Positions 54,401 to 62,965 of a DNA stretch of 64,000 bases are shown piece after piece. The notes beneath the pieces were generated by a model that was not told where the DNA came from, did not search any database, and worked only from the letters and a program-made list of their open reading frames with translations. Source of the DNA: Bin80 sp965209015 (GTDB taxonomy: Bacteria; Bacteroidota; Rhodothermia; Rhodothermales; Bin80); the NCBI GenBank assembly GCA_965209015.1, contig OZ242367.1:3100001-3164000 (forward strand). The letters are read 5' to 3'. Numbering within the stretch: the stretch's first letter is position 1; each line of letters opens with the position of its first letter. A program made the translations under genes and the position numbers.

Positions 54401-56816
54401 TGCACAGAGTGGTGACGTGATTCCTGCACGCGAAGTTGGCTTCCAACCCTCAGCAGTGCGTGAAGCCTTTTTGGACGCGCATCGAATAGGGGAGTGGGTT
54501 GTGAATTTTGATGAACTTGTAGATAGACAATTTTTACGAAACAATGACATTACTGTGATTCGCCACATTCATGATCGAAGTGTTGGCCGAAATATCACTG
54601 TTTCTACGAAATCAAATCCTCGCTTACTTCAAACCCTTATTAAGAAGCGCGTGAATGAAATTAATCCTCACATTCTAAAAACCCATGGTGATTCAGTCGT
54701 CCAGGAACTGATTGATGAAGCTAACACTCTTTCTGGGCATGTTGTGATGCGTGCTGCCCGATATGGACACTTCGCTAACGAGCTTTTGGGTATTGTTCTG
54801 TCCATGGAATTCATTAAATCCAGTCTCGGCGATTGCTCCCTTCCGATTGGCTGGTACTTTCTTGACGATTACGCCTCATGGTTTGGCAAGCGAGAAGAGC
54901 AAATTGCAGACATCATGGCAATTGCTCCGCGTATGGAAGATGGAAAACCTGTTTTGCGAATTGCTATTGCGGAAGCGAAGTTTGTAGGTGCGAACTCCTA
55001 TAAAATACAGGCTAAAAAATCTGCCAAGCAACTAGAAGAAACGATTTCGCGTGTGGGACGAGCACTTGAAGTCAGACATCGAATTGATCGGGAGTCATGG
55101 CTTCATCGTCTTGGTGACTTCATCATCAATGGAATGGAGCCATTTGATTCCAAGAACTTAAATGATTGGGATCTGCATCGGTGGTCTCTTGAGGTCAGAC
55201 AGGATAGAGTACGGATTATTCTGGCTGGATTTTCTCATGTATTTGTTCATGACACTGACCAAAACATTGATTCATCTGAACCCATACCTCTTGGCCATGA
55301 TATGCCTCATTGTTATCAACAGATTTTTGACAAATCACGCATTGCCGCTGCATTGAAGTTGATTTCAGACGATCAAAGACAACAAATCATTGAGATTGGA
55401 CAAACGAAAAAATACTGGACGACAGCACTAAGTTCTACTCCAACTAACGCAGACCAAAGGATACCTAGTGAAAGGCGATCCTCCCAATACATATCAACGG
55501 AAGAGGTTTCCCCTGAGCTAAGTGATGAACGCCCTGAAACTACTGATCCAGTCCCAGAAGCAACAAATTCAAGTCAGGGTATGGATGAGCAACCTGAAAT
55601 ATCTCCGAAAAATCAGGAGAGATCCACAGCCCTGAATCTGCTTCCCGAAAAACTGTCCAAGTGGTTTACCACTGGATCCGTTTGTAACGATAGTGACGCA
55701 CAAGAGTGGCTTAAAAAAATTGAAGTGACACTGCAAAAGGCTCTGCGGGGTTACGATTTAAGCGCCCAACTAATTGGTTCGCGGCTGACACCCAATGCGG
55801 CACGGATTCGCTTTAAGGGATCCGATGACCTCACAATCCCGAAAGTTGAAAAACGCCGCCAAGAGCTCTTGACGTCACATGCCATAAATGTGATCAATGT
55901 GATCCCGGCACCAATGGAAGTAATAATTATGGTTGCCCGTCCAGAGAGGGATATTCTTCATCTTAAGGATCTATGGAGTAGGAGAGAGCTTCCAGATAGT
56001 GCGCCCGAAACAAATTCTAATCTCCTCCTCGGGGAGCGAGAGTCGGACGGAGAATTGATCTATCTTAATGTTGAAAGTGGTTTCGGAGGCCTCCATCCTC
56101 ATGGCCCTCACACACTTATAGCGGGTGAGACAGGTAGTGGGAAAGGTGTCCTGGTTCAATGCCTACTCCTTGACATATGTGCCACTAACTCGCCAAGAAG
56201 TGCACGCATTCAAATGATTGATCCCAAAGCTGGAATTGACTTTCCGTGGTTGCGGTCCATGCCTCACCTTGACGGCGATCTAATCACTAATCAAGAAGAT
56301 GCCATCGCGACACTTAACGAGTTAGTGGATGAAATGAACCGCCGATATAGGTTACTTGCTAATTGTGGAGTGACTAAACTATCAGAGTACAATTATAAGG
56401 TTAATGCGTCCGAACGCCTACCCCGTATTTGGCTATTTCACGACGAACTTGCCGACTGGATGTTAATTGATGAGTACCGAGATGCTGTTGAACTCAATGT
56501 CAGCCGACTCGGCGTTAAAGCACGTGCAGCGGGAATTAACCTTGTCTTGATCACACAGCGGCCAGACAAGAATGTCTTACCTATGCAACTCCGTGCAAAT
56601 CTAACAAATCGTCTCGTTCTAAAGGTTGCAGACAAGTTGAATTCAAAGCTCGTTCTTGGTGAGACAGGAGCCGAAAACCTGTTAGGAAGGGGACACCTGG
56701 CTGCAAAGCTTTCAGGTGAAGTTGAAGTCATGTATGCACAAGTCCCGTTTGCAGATGGTGATGAAATGGCCGAATTAGCAGAGTTGATTACCAATTCATG
56801 GTCTGAAGACTCATAA
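51495..56816 (+). CDS. sspH: SspH/DptH-like protein: nuclease-like domain plus FtsK-like ATPase
   Basis: A 1773-residue protein. The start is ATG 51495, overlapping sspG by 4 nt, behind GGAGGA; an upstream in-frame start at 51459 is unlikely. The C-terminal motor has Walker A GETGSGKG (1544-1551), IDPKAGIDFPWL and Walker B WLFHDELADW (Asp1650, Glu1651), as in FtsK/HerA translocases. The long N-terminal part includes a PD-(D/E)xK-like site: Asp1139 (IADIMAIA), Glu1160-x-Lys1162 (RIAIAEAKFVG) and Gln1179 (SAKQLEET). That would supply DNA cleavage, with the motor moving on DNA. The link from about 1340 to 1400 is low-complexity and acidic. Confidence 0.85.
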   Translation: MTRNDLIAAVARRHIAEQLQNEDQGTLRICMIGLESSIVRAIASTVNDDVYTRQDVLVKINPEFDPDHELDEKLRADESITHWRHCPLPNGKRAILFAATQEELQRNHKSVEKITKIETDSLRTLYDIWIREAGLTLSHLDEVNQTHLKAALRGADETNVARTIEYFADFVLDISTATLSEGLPIHRAVDSALPVLHLPRNSGQFTRIVSKRRGNSQEWAKIYTRLHRKIRPFLYRSNERGEPIQDNALNKNLASTRDQLSPHERDVIENFLKSDVSADQWTTAQSNLVKLDWIRIRGVFEGPDSSKSPRPLGDRTIEFFQDEFEDPLEEDDRHLLSQSFPKEAGVPLVDFFQDHQEHIARNKKLYSSWEKYIYGKLQPFEDFFNGFLQTLYHLLERTSDVDLTENKIVVQIPRGHAKSFWQNKNSKIMQYFAVRYRGIQNLFGTEVEFKFGKLYDFYFPQLTIDINNPSRAREARSLKFEMVLDPTGANSKLMFIWEMPVDALAVNMADDLNRIANESNGDNVLLSTSEIARQTISSKGKIQRISLDDVNTIIDVNRGNDGVMVSYEGGDRAKAFLNALSKLSNLLSIEEIQNITNAFEEFKRSYEKAIRDWVGIEGKGISSNALLAQAEKFANLLDTLLLNANNDRAREGLWKECLLIGIAYVNTGTPAALILPWHPLRMCELHIKAFQLAENVKAVLRASKEEIYRADLLFQQKKEELLSDYYPEVCIGFENDSPLLLSITESKYGYSLAESTENSSRTERNEALDFESTTAAKAFSAVGEQFLKLLPHEQNNFSIVLYNTESKALPSALASELSKKVHEQKDLQCDLLLTHSDTMQMRKIYEQQNAAVEDDSSSFTASEAAKNFLSRLRVGFLETNDLPDDDNGRKYDLIALQDVISNSSQIVWKSAPLSGNPPDLLDHIPHTWSRRRPVSAANTSTAVYLTAPLQPKVGQSYLNALHVFLKGENAQSGDVIPAREVGFQPSAVREAFLDAHRIGEWVVNFDELVDRQFLRNNDITVIRHIHDRSVGRNITVSTKSNPRLLQTLIKKRVNEINPHILKTHGDSVVQELIDEANTLSGHVVMRAARYGHFANELLGIVLSMEFIKSSLGDCSLPIGWYFLDDYASWFGKREEQIADIMAIAPRMEDGKPVLRIAIAEAKFVGANSYKIQAKKSAKQLEETISRVGRALEVRHRIDRESWLHRLGDFIINGMEPFDSKNLNDWDLHRWSLEVRQDRVRIILAGFSHVFVHDTDQNIDSSEPIPLGHDMPHCYQQIFDKSRIAAALKLISDDQRQQIIEIGQTKKYWTTALSSTPTNADQRIPSERRSSQYISTEEVSPELSDERPETTDPVPEATNSSQGMDEQPEISPKNQERSTALNLLPEKLSKWFTTGSVCNDSDAQEWLKKIEVTLQKALRGYDLSAQLIGSRLTPNAARIRFKGSDDLTIPKVEKRRQELLTSHAINVINVIPAPMEVIIMVARPERDILHLKDLWSRRELPDSAPETNSNLLLGERESDGELIYLNVESGFGGLHPHGPHTLIAGETGSGKGVLVQCLLLDICATNSPRSARIQMIDPKAGIDFPWLRSMPHLDGDLITNQEDAIATLNELVDEMNRRYRLLANCGVTKLSEYNYKVNASERLPRIWLFHDELADWMLIDEYRDAVELNVSRLGVKARAAGINLVLITQRPDKNVLPMQLRANLTNRLVLKVADKLNSKLVLGETGAENLLGRGHLAAKLSGEVEVMYAQVPFADGDEMAELAELITNSWSEDS

Positions 56817-57020
56817 CACTGGGCAACTATTGGTTATGCCATAGACAATTCTCGCCAAGGAAATATCAACCTACGCTATATTCTTGTCGGGAGCACGCCG
56901 TTGAGGAAACGGGGCGGTGATCATTCATCAGGAATCCTCTTTCCCCGTTGGTTTCACACCGTAAACTAACATTTCCTACTCTGACTTGGAAGGGCAATGC
57001 TATTCAGAGTTTTTGAAAAA
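56817..57020. other. Spacer between convergent sspH and sspD, hairpin without T run
   Basis: About 200 nt between the two operon ends. AACGGGG (56908-56914) and CCCCGTT (56943-56949) can pair around a 28-nt loop, but no T run follows, so it is only a weak candidate for a shared terminator. No gene is seen. Confidence 0.4.
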
Positions 57021-57956
57021 TCACAGGTGACAGATGCTACATCCGGCATTGTCATCTTCCAAGTCACGCACCTCATCAAAGAACTGCTCCATGAGCGTCA
57101 CATTAGTGCAACGACTGCGTAGCTGTTCTTCTCGTTTTTTGGTACGCTGCTTGATTTCAGCTATACGTTCAGGTGAGGCTAATTCTTCTAGAGATTCAGC
57201 ATCCGACCAAGTGAAACGTTCACCCTTGTCCAGATCAATCTTTTCATATTCCTTCGCTCGCTCAAAGAGATCAGGATGATTTTCAAGCAAGCCAACCCAC
57301 TCACTCTTTCTCTGAAAGAAGCAAAAGTAACAACCACTCCGTGAACGCCAACGGTAGTATTCGGGATAGCCTACTCCACTATCCTCTAAAATACGATAAA
57401 TATCAGCTTTCTCAAGACCATCCTCAATAAATGGAAAAACCGTAGTGATGTTGGGCTTCGTACTAATATAGCCTTTCCGGTGCTGAAAATATTTTTGCCG
57501 TGTTTTTTTGTCTATACGCCACTCCCCTTCATCTGCTCGAATCCCTACATAGCTGATCACTGGATCCTCAGCAATATAGTCTTCAAAGGGCTTTAGTTTC
57601 AACACACGGGTACACCAGCGGACATTGGGGCTTGGAAGGAAACCACCGTAGAGTTCAAGAAAATGATCAAATGGAGTTTTGTCATGCTCACCTGGTCTGC
57701 TCGGCGGTACATTGGCACGGAGCCTATGGATTGGACGCCCGAGATAAGCCTCCAGCCGATCAAGATAGTCGTATGTCTCAGCAAGTTCAGTACCCGTATC
57801 ACAGAAGACATATTCCGCCTCTTCAAGTGGAGAGCGATGGGATGTGCATGATTTTCCAAGTACTCTGCGCCAGCGATCAGGGTTGTGGAGATATATGGCA
57901 AGCGCGCTACTGTCCTTTCCACCACTAAAGGCAACTATATGCCGGGGTTCATTCAT
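57021..57956 (-). CDS. sspD: SspD: PAPS-reductase/ATP-pyrophosphatase-like phosphorothioation protein
   Basis: A 311-residue member of the PAPS reductase superfamily, like DndC. The PP-loop is SGGKDS (11-16) in VAFSGGKDSSALAIYL, followed by FCDTGTELAETYDYL. Cysteines that may hold an Fe-S cluster occur in VRWCTRVLKL, RSGCYFCFFQRKS and at the end in AGCSICHL. It should activate DNA backbone phosphate with ATP for sulfur transfer. The ATG overlaps the sspC stop by 8 nt; it is the last gene of the leftward sspBCD operon. The sulfur donor enzyme SspA (cysteine desulfurase) is not in the window, so a host IscS or distant gene may serve. Confidence 0.9.
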   Translation of the reverse strand: MNEPRHIVAFSGGKDSSALAIYLHNPDRWRRVLGKSCTSHRSPLEEAEYVFCDTGTELAETYDYLDRLEAYLGRPIHRLRANVPPSRPGEHDKTPFDHFLELYGGFLPSPNVRWCTRVLKLKPFEDYIAEDPVISYVGIRADEGEWRIDKKTRQKYFQHRKGYISTKPNITTVFPFIEDGLEKADIYRILEDSGVGYPEYYRWRSRSGCYFCFFQRKSEWVGLLENHPDLFERAKEYEKIDLDKGERFTWSDAESLEELASPERIAEIKQRTKKREEQLRSRCTNVTLMEQFFDEVRDLEDDNAGCSICHL

Positions 57957-60900
57957 TTATTTTTGTAGCTGTTTCCCGTTCATTGAGTAATTCATTAGAT
58001 AATTGAGCAACTGCTGCGATCTTCGTCTCAATCGCGACTTCTTCTCTCTCTATTTGACCCCTAAGATTTTTGGAAACTCTATCAATAAGGTCTCTATCCT
58101 CTGGATGAATACTGATTACTTGTTCATTTTCACTCTCATACTGCATAGTAACACTCAAACGAATTCGCTTTAATGGCAATAAATCTGTTTTTGCAGACCC
58201 AGATTCTATATCGTCTTGTTGTATGTCAAAGACGATTGGTTCCAGAGTATAAAAACGACGAGCAACTTTATTGAGGGAGATTCTAAATTGATCTACATCT
58301 TCATCTGTCCATTGGACGGGAGGACGTTTCACCAATAGAGAAGCCAAAGATTCGTACCAACTCTGAGTATCAAGGATCTCATCGGTTGCGCGCACTAAGA
58401 AGGCCTTCAAGGTTGTATCACTCGCGTGAGTAAGTAATTGGTGCGCACGAGTAGCGAATTCGTGTCGCCGATCATCCGACGTTTTTGAACGTAGACGAAA
58501 AACATTTGTGATCTGTGTCTCCAAATCTCGAATGAGTGAATCGTATGCTCCCATTAACTCTCGGAGTGCGCCCTGAAGGCAGTCAGAAAAAATCTGAATT
58601 TCCGACTTGAACACCTCATTATTGGTAAGGAAAGAACTGACTCCACAGGCTTCTGGTAAATCCTCAAAGAGTAAAGTCGCCGGCTCTATGGCTCGGTGCA
58701 GGACTTCACGAACGTTTAAAGTGTTTTGAGAGAGTCTGGCAGTCCTGCGAACATAAGGTGGTAAACCGTGAATGCGCTCAAGTATCCGCAGTACTACTGG
58801 TAAAGGCCTTTGGATTGATTTTGATAGACCAAAGAGTGGAGCGAGGCGATGAAGAAGCTCTGCTCTAGCACCGTCAATAGTGACCCATTGTAGTTCAAAT
58901 TTCTCGGGGCGTTTCAGGAAACGTTCAATTGTCTCAAAATCTACCTTTGGGACGAACGTGCCATTTTCATATATCGCTATCTCATCTTCTGCAGATTTGT
59001 AGACGGCCCACAAAAGAATCGGCATCAGTCCCCTACGCATTCCGTAAGGAGGGAGACGAAGTTGATCATAGAGTTTCTGTACCGATACTCGCTCGCCTTT
59101 CGACACATGGAGTGTACTCGTGACATGATCCCAAACGGAGTCACACGCATGATTTTTCGCTGAATCAGGGCGAGAAAAGTACCAATGTTCAGGGCTAGTA
59201 TCCGATTTTCGATGGATTCCCGTGGACTCAAGAATTGCAGCATACATCCCATATTCAACCGGATATTTTTGAATACCCAGTCGTCTTTCAGAACCATGAT
59301 TCAGCATTGCTCCCAGAAGCAACTTTAATCCTTTGACTGCACTCGGAGAAGGTTGGTGGCGGTTAAGTAATTCATTCCATATCTGTGGTGCTTGGTGAAA
59401 GACCTCATCACAAATATGACTCAACTTATCCTGTAACGATCGTTCGCTTTGCAGATAAAACTGCCTACCTTGGTAAATCCAAGTACATGGGTTGTTACCA
59501 TCTGGATCAGCAACTAGTAACGATGTCAGACGCTGCTCTACATTGCCTGATAGATCGGCGAGTTGTTGATCTACTTCGTGACGAGCTACTTCATCCCCCT
59601 GCAACTCAATAGCATTCTCTCGTACCCACTCGAGATGCGTTAACTCGCGGACTAACTCATGGAGAGATGAAATATCCTCAGGAATGGCTACCAATGTCCG
59701 TGAATCATTTGCCGATTTTTGAACTGATGCCAGCAAATCATTTCGCTCCCCTTCATGATCGGGTAGTACATAAATGATTCGCCCATCCGCGTGGTCGTGA
59801 GGGTTACGGTAAAGTTCCAACCAGCTTTCGTCCGATGCATACAGGACATCAAAGACGCGTGTCGTTCCCGACTGGAAAGAATGGCGGCGTGCAACGATAG
59901 GTGTAGGGGGGAGCACTTCGCTCAAAAGCTTTGATAACGACGTACGTACAGTGATCTGGCTGCGTGCTTCTCGGAGAGCAGCATCTAAATCAAAATCACT
60001 GCCCTGCCAAATGTGATACTCGTCCTTAAATGGACGATAGGTAATGAGCTTATCCGAGATAAGAGACACAAGTGCTTTATCCACATCCTGAGAAGTGGCA
60101 TCAGCAGTCAAATATAGGACATCAATTGTGGGAGAAAGTCCCGCAAGCGGACCTGCAAAGTTTAGTACAGCTATCTGTTTGATGCATCGTGCTGCGAGCT
60201 CATTCGGTGTTTTCAGCCGAGAAAGGGCAGCTTCGGTTTCAGACCATAATTTTCCCATGTGCTCACCGAAGAGTGCTGTACCTACCGAACCGACAATATA
60301 GTCATACAGATGATCAAGACGATAGAGTGGAAGCTTCGCTGGTGCTTTACCATTGTGTGAGTCTTGTGTAGCAACTATGTCAAGAAAACTATTCTGCTCC
60401 CCTGAGGCTAAGAATGCAAAAAGAGAACGTTCATTTTGTGCCAGTCGGCGAAATAATGGCCCAACAATCAGACTCACAGCTGGATGAAGTGGCAGCGCAC
60501 CTTCAAGATTTTTTTGAACATCTACACGGTTGACATCCGGTCTATGAGTAATGATATCAAGTAGTTGGTCAACTACATTGAGACTATTCTTAGGTAACTG
60601 GGACAGATCTTCCACATGTACTGCGGACTCCAAAAGACGTAATGTTTCACTAACAGGTTCAACAAACGCAAAGTCTTCAAAGCGACCCTGCACTTTACGC
60701 CACTCGTCGCGCTGTGAATTACTCATTCGCCCGGCATAGCGATCAAACGACTGGTGCGAAATTGTAAACAAAAGTAGAGGTGATGTAATGTTCGGCTTAT
60801 TGATGTCCCATGAAGCCCGTTCAGCAAGTCTCTGCAGAACATAAAGGTCTGTACGATCGGGATAGATCGCTGCATATTCAAGAAATTTACCCAACTCATC

Positions 60901-61491
60901 AACAATCAGTAGGAGCCCCCCATTGGTCGCAGCATGCACAGCAGCGGCAGTTCGTTGATATAAATCAACGACAATTTCATCTCCAACATCTGGAGATGTT
61001 ATTGCATGTACTTCTTGAATGATCTTGGTAAGTTCAGAGCGACATGCTTTAACTTTATTGGTTGGCTTACCTGGGTGCCGTGCAAAAGAAGCATCAAACG
61101 AAGATGCACCATCAGCCAATCCACGAAGCAATGCCAGACTGAGTGGCTCCCTTGATCCTACCACCAACACTGGACAATAAATCCCTCCACACGCATCACT
61201 GATTTTCTCGGAAAGGATTGGATCAATATTTGATAGTCTCTTGGCGGCTTCAACGTCCCCTCGTAACAGACGACTAAGGAAGAGAGCAAATGAGCTTTTG
61301 CCACCTCCGTAGGGTCCGGTGATTGACCATGCCCGCCCAAAAGTATTCGTTGCAACTGATAGTTCAACCATTCGCTCAATCATCTCGAGCGCTTTGGTTG
61401 TTACAATGTAGTTTCCCACGCCATCCGTACCATAGAAATCACGGACGAGATTGGCACTGCGGTGAAAAGAACCTTGTATGGAAACACTCAT
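57949..61491 (-). CDS. sspC: SspC: P-loop ATPase of the phosphorothioation complex
   Basis: A 1180-residue ATPase. Walker A is GPYGGGKS (59-66) in SITGPYGGGKSSFALFLSRL, and Walker B is LLLIVDELGKFLEY (Asp198, Glu199). A long helical region follows with winged-helix-like pieces, and the C-terminal 300 residues include the WTDEDVDQF and IQQDDIESGSAK regions. Family knowledge: SspC is the ATPase needed, with SspB and SspD, for single-strand phosphorothioate installation. It overlaps sspB by 4 nt. The size agrees with SspC. Confidence 0.88.
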   Translation of the reverse strand: MSVSIQGSFHRSANLVRDFYGTDGVGNYIVTTKALEMIERMVELSVATNTFGRAWSITGPYGGGKSSFALFLSRLLRGDVEAAKRLSNIDPILSEKISDACGGIYCPVLVVGSREPLSLALLRGLADGASSFDASFARHPGKPTNKVKACRSELTKIIQEVHAITSPDVGDEIVVDLYQRTAAAVHAATNGGLLLIVDELGKFLEYAAIYPDRTDLYVLQRLAERASWDINKPNITSPLLLFTISHQSFDRYAGRMSNSQRDEWRKVQGRFEDFAFVEPVSETLRLLESAVHVEDLSQLPKNSLNVVDQLLDIITHRPDVNRVDVQKNLEGALPLHPAVSLIVGPLFRRLAQNERSLFAFLASGEQNSFLDIVATQDSHNGKAPAKLPLYRLDHLYDYIVGSVGTALFGEHMGKLWSETEAALSRLKTPNELAARCIKQIAVLNFAGPLAGLSPTIDVLYLTADATSQDVDKALVSLISDKLITYRPFKDEYHIWQGSDFDLDAALREARSQITVRTSLSKLLSEVLPPTPIVARRHSFQSGTTRVFDVLYASDESWLELYRNPHDHADGRIIYVLPDHEGERNDLLASVQKSANDSRTLVAIPEDISSLHELVRELTHLEWVRENAIELQGDEVARHEVDQQLADLSGNVEQRLTSLLVADPDGNNPCTWIYQGRQFYLQSERSLQDKLSHICDEVFHQAPQIWNELLNRHQPSPSAVKGLKLLLGAMLNHGSERRLGIQKYPVEYGMYAAILESTGIHRKSDTSPEHWYFSRPDSAKNHACDSVWDHVTSTLHVSKGERVSVQKLYDQLRLPPYGMRRGLMPILLWAVYKSAEDEIAIYENGTFVPKVDFETIERFLKRPEKFELQWVTIDGARAELLHRLAPLFGLSKSIQRPLPVVLRILERIHGLPPYVRRTARLSQNTLNVREVLHRAIEPATLLFEDLPEACGVSSFLTNNEVFKSEIQIFSDCLQGALRELMGAYDSLIRDLETQITNVFRLRSKTSDDRRHEFATRAHQLLTHASDTTLKAFLVRATDEILDTQSWYESLASLLVKRPPVQWTDEDVDQFRISLNKVARRFYTLEPIVFDIQQDDIESGSAKTDLLPLKRIRLSVTMQYESENEQVISIHPEDRDLIDRVSKNLRGQIEREEVAIETKIAAVAQLSNELLNERETATKINE

Positions 61492-62408
61492 GCTGCTAGC
61501 TTTGACGACAGTCTTTCTGAATGATTATAGCAGCGCTCCAACATTGCTCGAGGTGTTACTCCTCCGGGAGTTCGATAAAACTGATGAATTCCTGCTGTGG
61601 CATCAAAGCGAAATGGAACATCTTCAAATGTCTCAATGAGACTGATTAGTTCAAAGGCCTGTTCCTCACTTAGCAGAAAAATTTGTCCAGGACTTCCCCG
61701 GTGAGTCATTATGTGCTGTGTAGATAGTGTCTCCGTTTCAGCATAGTTCTGATCCCAATAATCCAAAACTGCATAGGCGAATATTTCTGGCGACAGACCG
61801 CGGTGCTGACCCTCGCGAAGGTATACCATACCTCGACTTTCGTAAAGCAGCCCCAACGAGGCTAACGGAAACTCTGCGACATTCTCTAAATGCGAATTTT
61901 GACGATACTGGACTACATATGTATTTAACAAACATTGCCAATCACGCTTCAATGTTGAGTCTGAAGGCATAGGAACATTCCTTTTTTCCAGCCACTTCTG
62001 TAAAGCCGGTTGCAAATTGCGTGGTTCAATCGTGCTACCACGCCAATGACCAAAGATAAAACGCCAAAGAGTGCTCCGATTAGGTGAGGTGCAGAGTAGC
62101 CAATGAAGTAACCAGAGTGAGGAAGTATCTTCAAAGAAAGGATCAACCCCATTATTACCGAGCAAAAAATCTCCAAGGTCGGATATATAAATAGAACTAC
62201 GATTCTTAGGATCAACTTCAATTACTCCAGTTGCGAGGGCCCAATGACGAATCGAACGAACCATATTCTTGCCCACTCCAAACTTAGCGATTGCGGAATC
62301 AGATTGAAAGATGGTAGTATCCTCGCCAATCGCGTCAACTGCTTTTTTGAGCCATGTAAGTCGTAGCGGAAATGTTTCGTGGCCAGAAAATGAGTAATGT
62401 GTTGTCAT
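61488..62408 (-). CDS. sspB: SspB: DUF4007 protein, phosphorothioation nickase-type
   Basis: A 306-residue DUF4007 protein opening MTTHYSFSGHETFPLRLTWL, the family's signature. A central DNA-binding-like part reads GVGKNMVRSIRHWALATGV and LGDFLLGNNGVDPFFEDTSS. Start ATG 62408 is chosen because it follows GGGAGGAGGA immediately; a TTG four codons upstream is less likely. In the Ssp system, SspB is described as a DNA-nicking protein that gives SspC and SspD access to one strand. It opens the sspBCD operon. Confidence 0.9.
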   Translation of the reverse strand: MTTHYSFSGHETFPLRLTWLKKAVDAIGEDTTIFQSDSAIAKFGVGKNMVRSIRHWALATGVIEVDPKNRSSIYISDLGDFLLGNNGVDPFFEDTSSLWLLHWLLCTSPNRSTLWRFIFGHWRGSTIEPRNLQPALQKWLEKRNVPMPSDSTLKRDWQCLLNTYVVQYRQNSHLENVAEFPLASLGLLYESRGMVYLREGQHRGLSPEIFAYAVLDYWDQNYAETETLSTQHIMTHRGSPGQIFLLSEEQAFELISLIETFEDVPFRFDATAGIHQFYRTPGGVTPRAMLERCYNHSERLSSKLAA

Positions 62409-62420
62409 TCCTCCTCCCAA

Positions 62421-62965
62421 TGGTTGTTCGTGGTGAATCGAGATTAACCTTCAATAATTCATCCTTTGAGAACGTTAACTTTCTTCCATGTGAGTTATTT
62501 GAATCATTACAGGTATACTTATAACTAAGGCATTAATAGGAAGGGTTAAGTAAGAATTATGATTTGGGCTGATCCTTTTCTCTTGCAGGCTTAACTACAT
62601 AATTCTCCCGAATTAGTTTGTTTTCCCCACTTGCTGCTATGCCCACTCTTGCGTTCCGAATGAGTGGCTTTAAGTGGGAAGGATTCAGTCGCAAGATACG
62701 TAAGCTTATTAACTTTTCCGTCTAATTCATATTCAGAAGCCTTCCAACTCACCTTCAACACATCTTATATCCCTACCTAGTTGACGAAATTCCGAATCAA
62801 TGATGTAGAGTGTATCAAGAACCTTCAATGGAATCAGGTACTTTCGTCGGCTTGGCTCGGATCCCCTTCTCTTTGCAATGAAGAAAATACTGGAAGTCCC
62901 TCTGTTGGGCGACATAAACCCTCCAAATCAATTTGAATAGGATCAAATATTCCGTTCATTTGACA
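62421..62965. other. sspB upstream region; one doubtful small ORF
   Basis: This contains the promoter region for the leftward sspBCD operon; no convincing -35/-10 pair stands out. A minus-strand frame at 62733-62915 (60 codons, MSPNRGTSSIFFIAKRRGSE, then LEDTLYIIDSEFRQLG-like helical end) lies 50 nt downstream of the next gene and could be a small companion, but no family is recognised. Confidence 0.35.

Noticed and set aside
57021..62408. Canonical Dnd (DndBCDE) phosphorothioation operon
   Set aside because: The PAPS-reductase-like gene is accompanied by a DUF4007 gene and a large P-loop ATPase, not by DndB, DndD or DndE; the SspBCD arrangement fits better.
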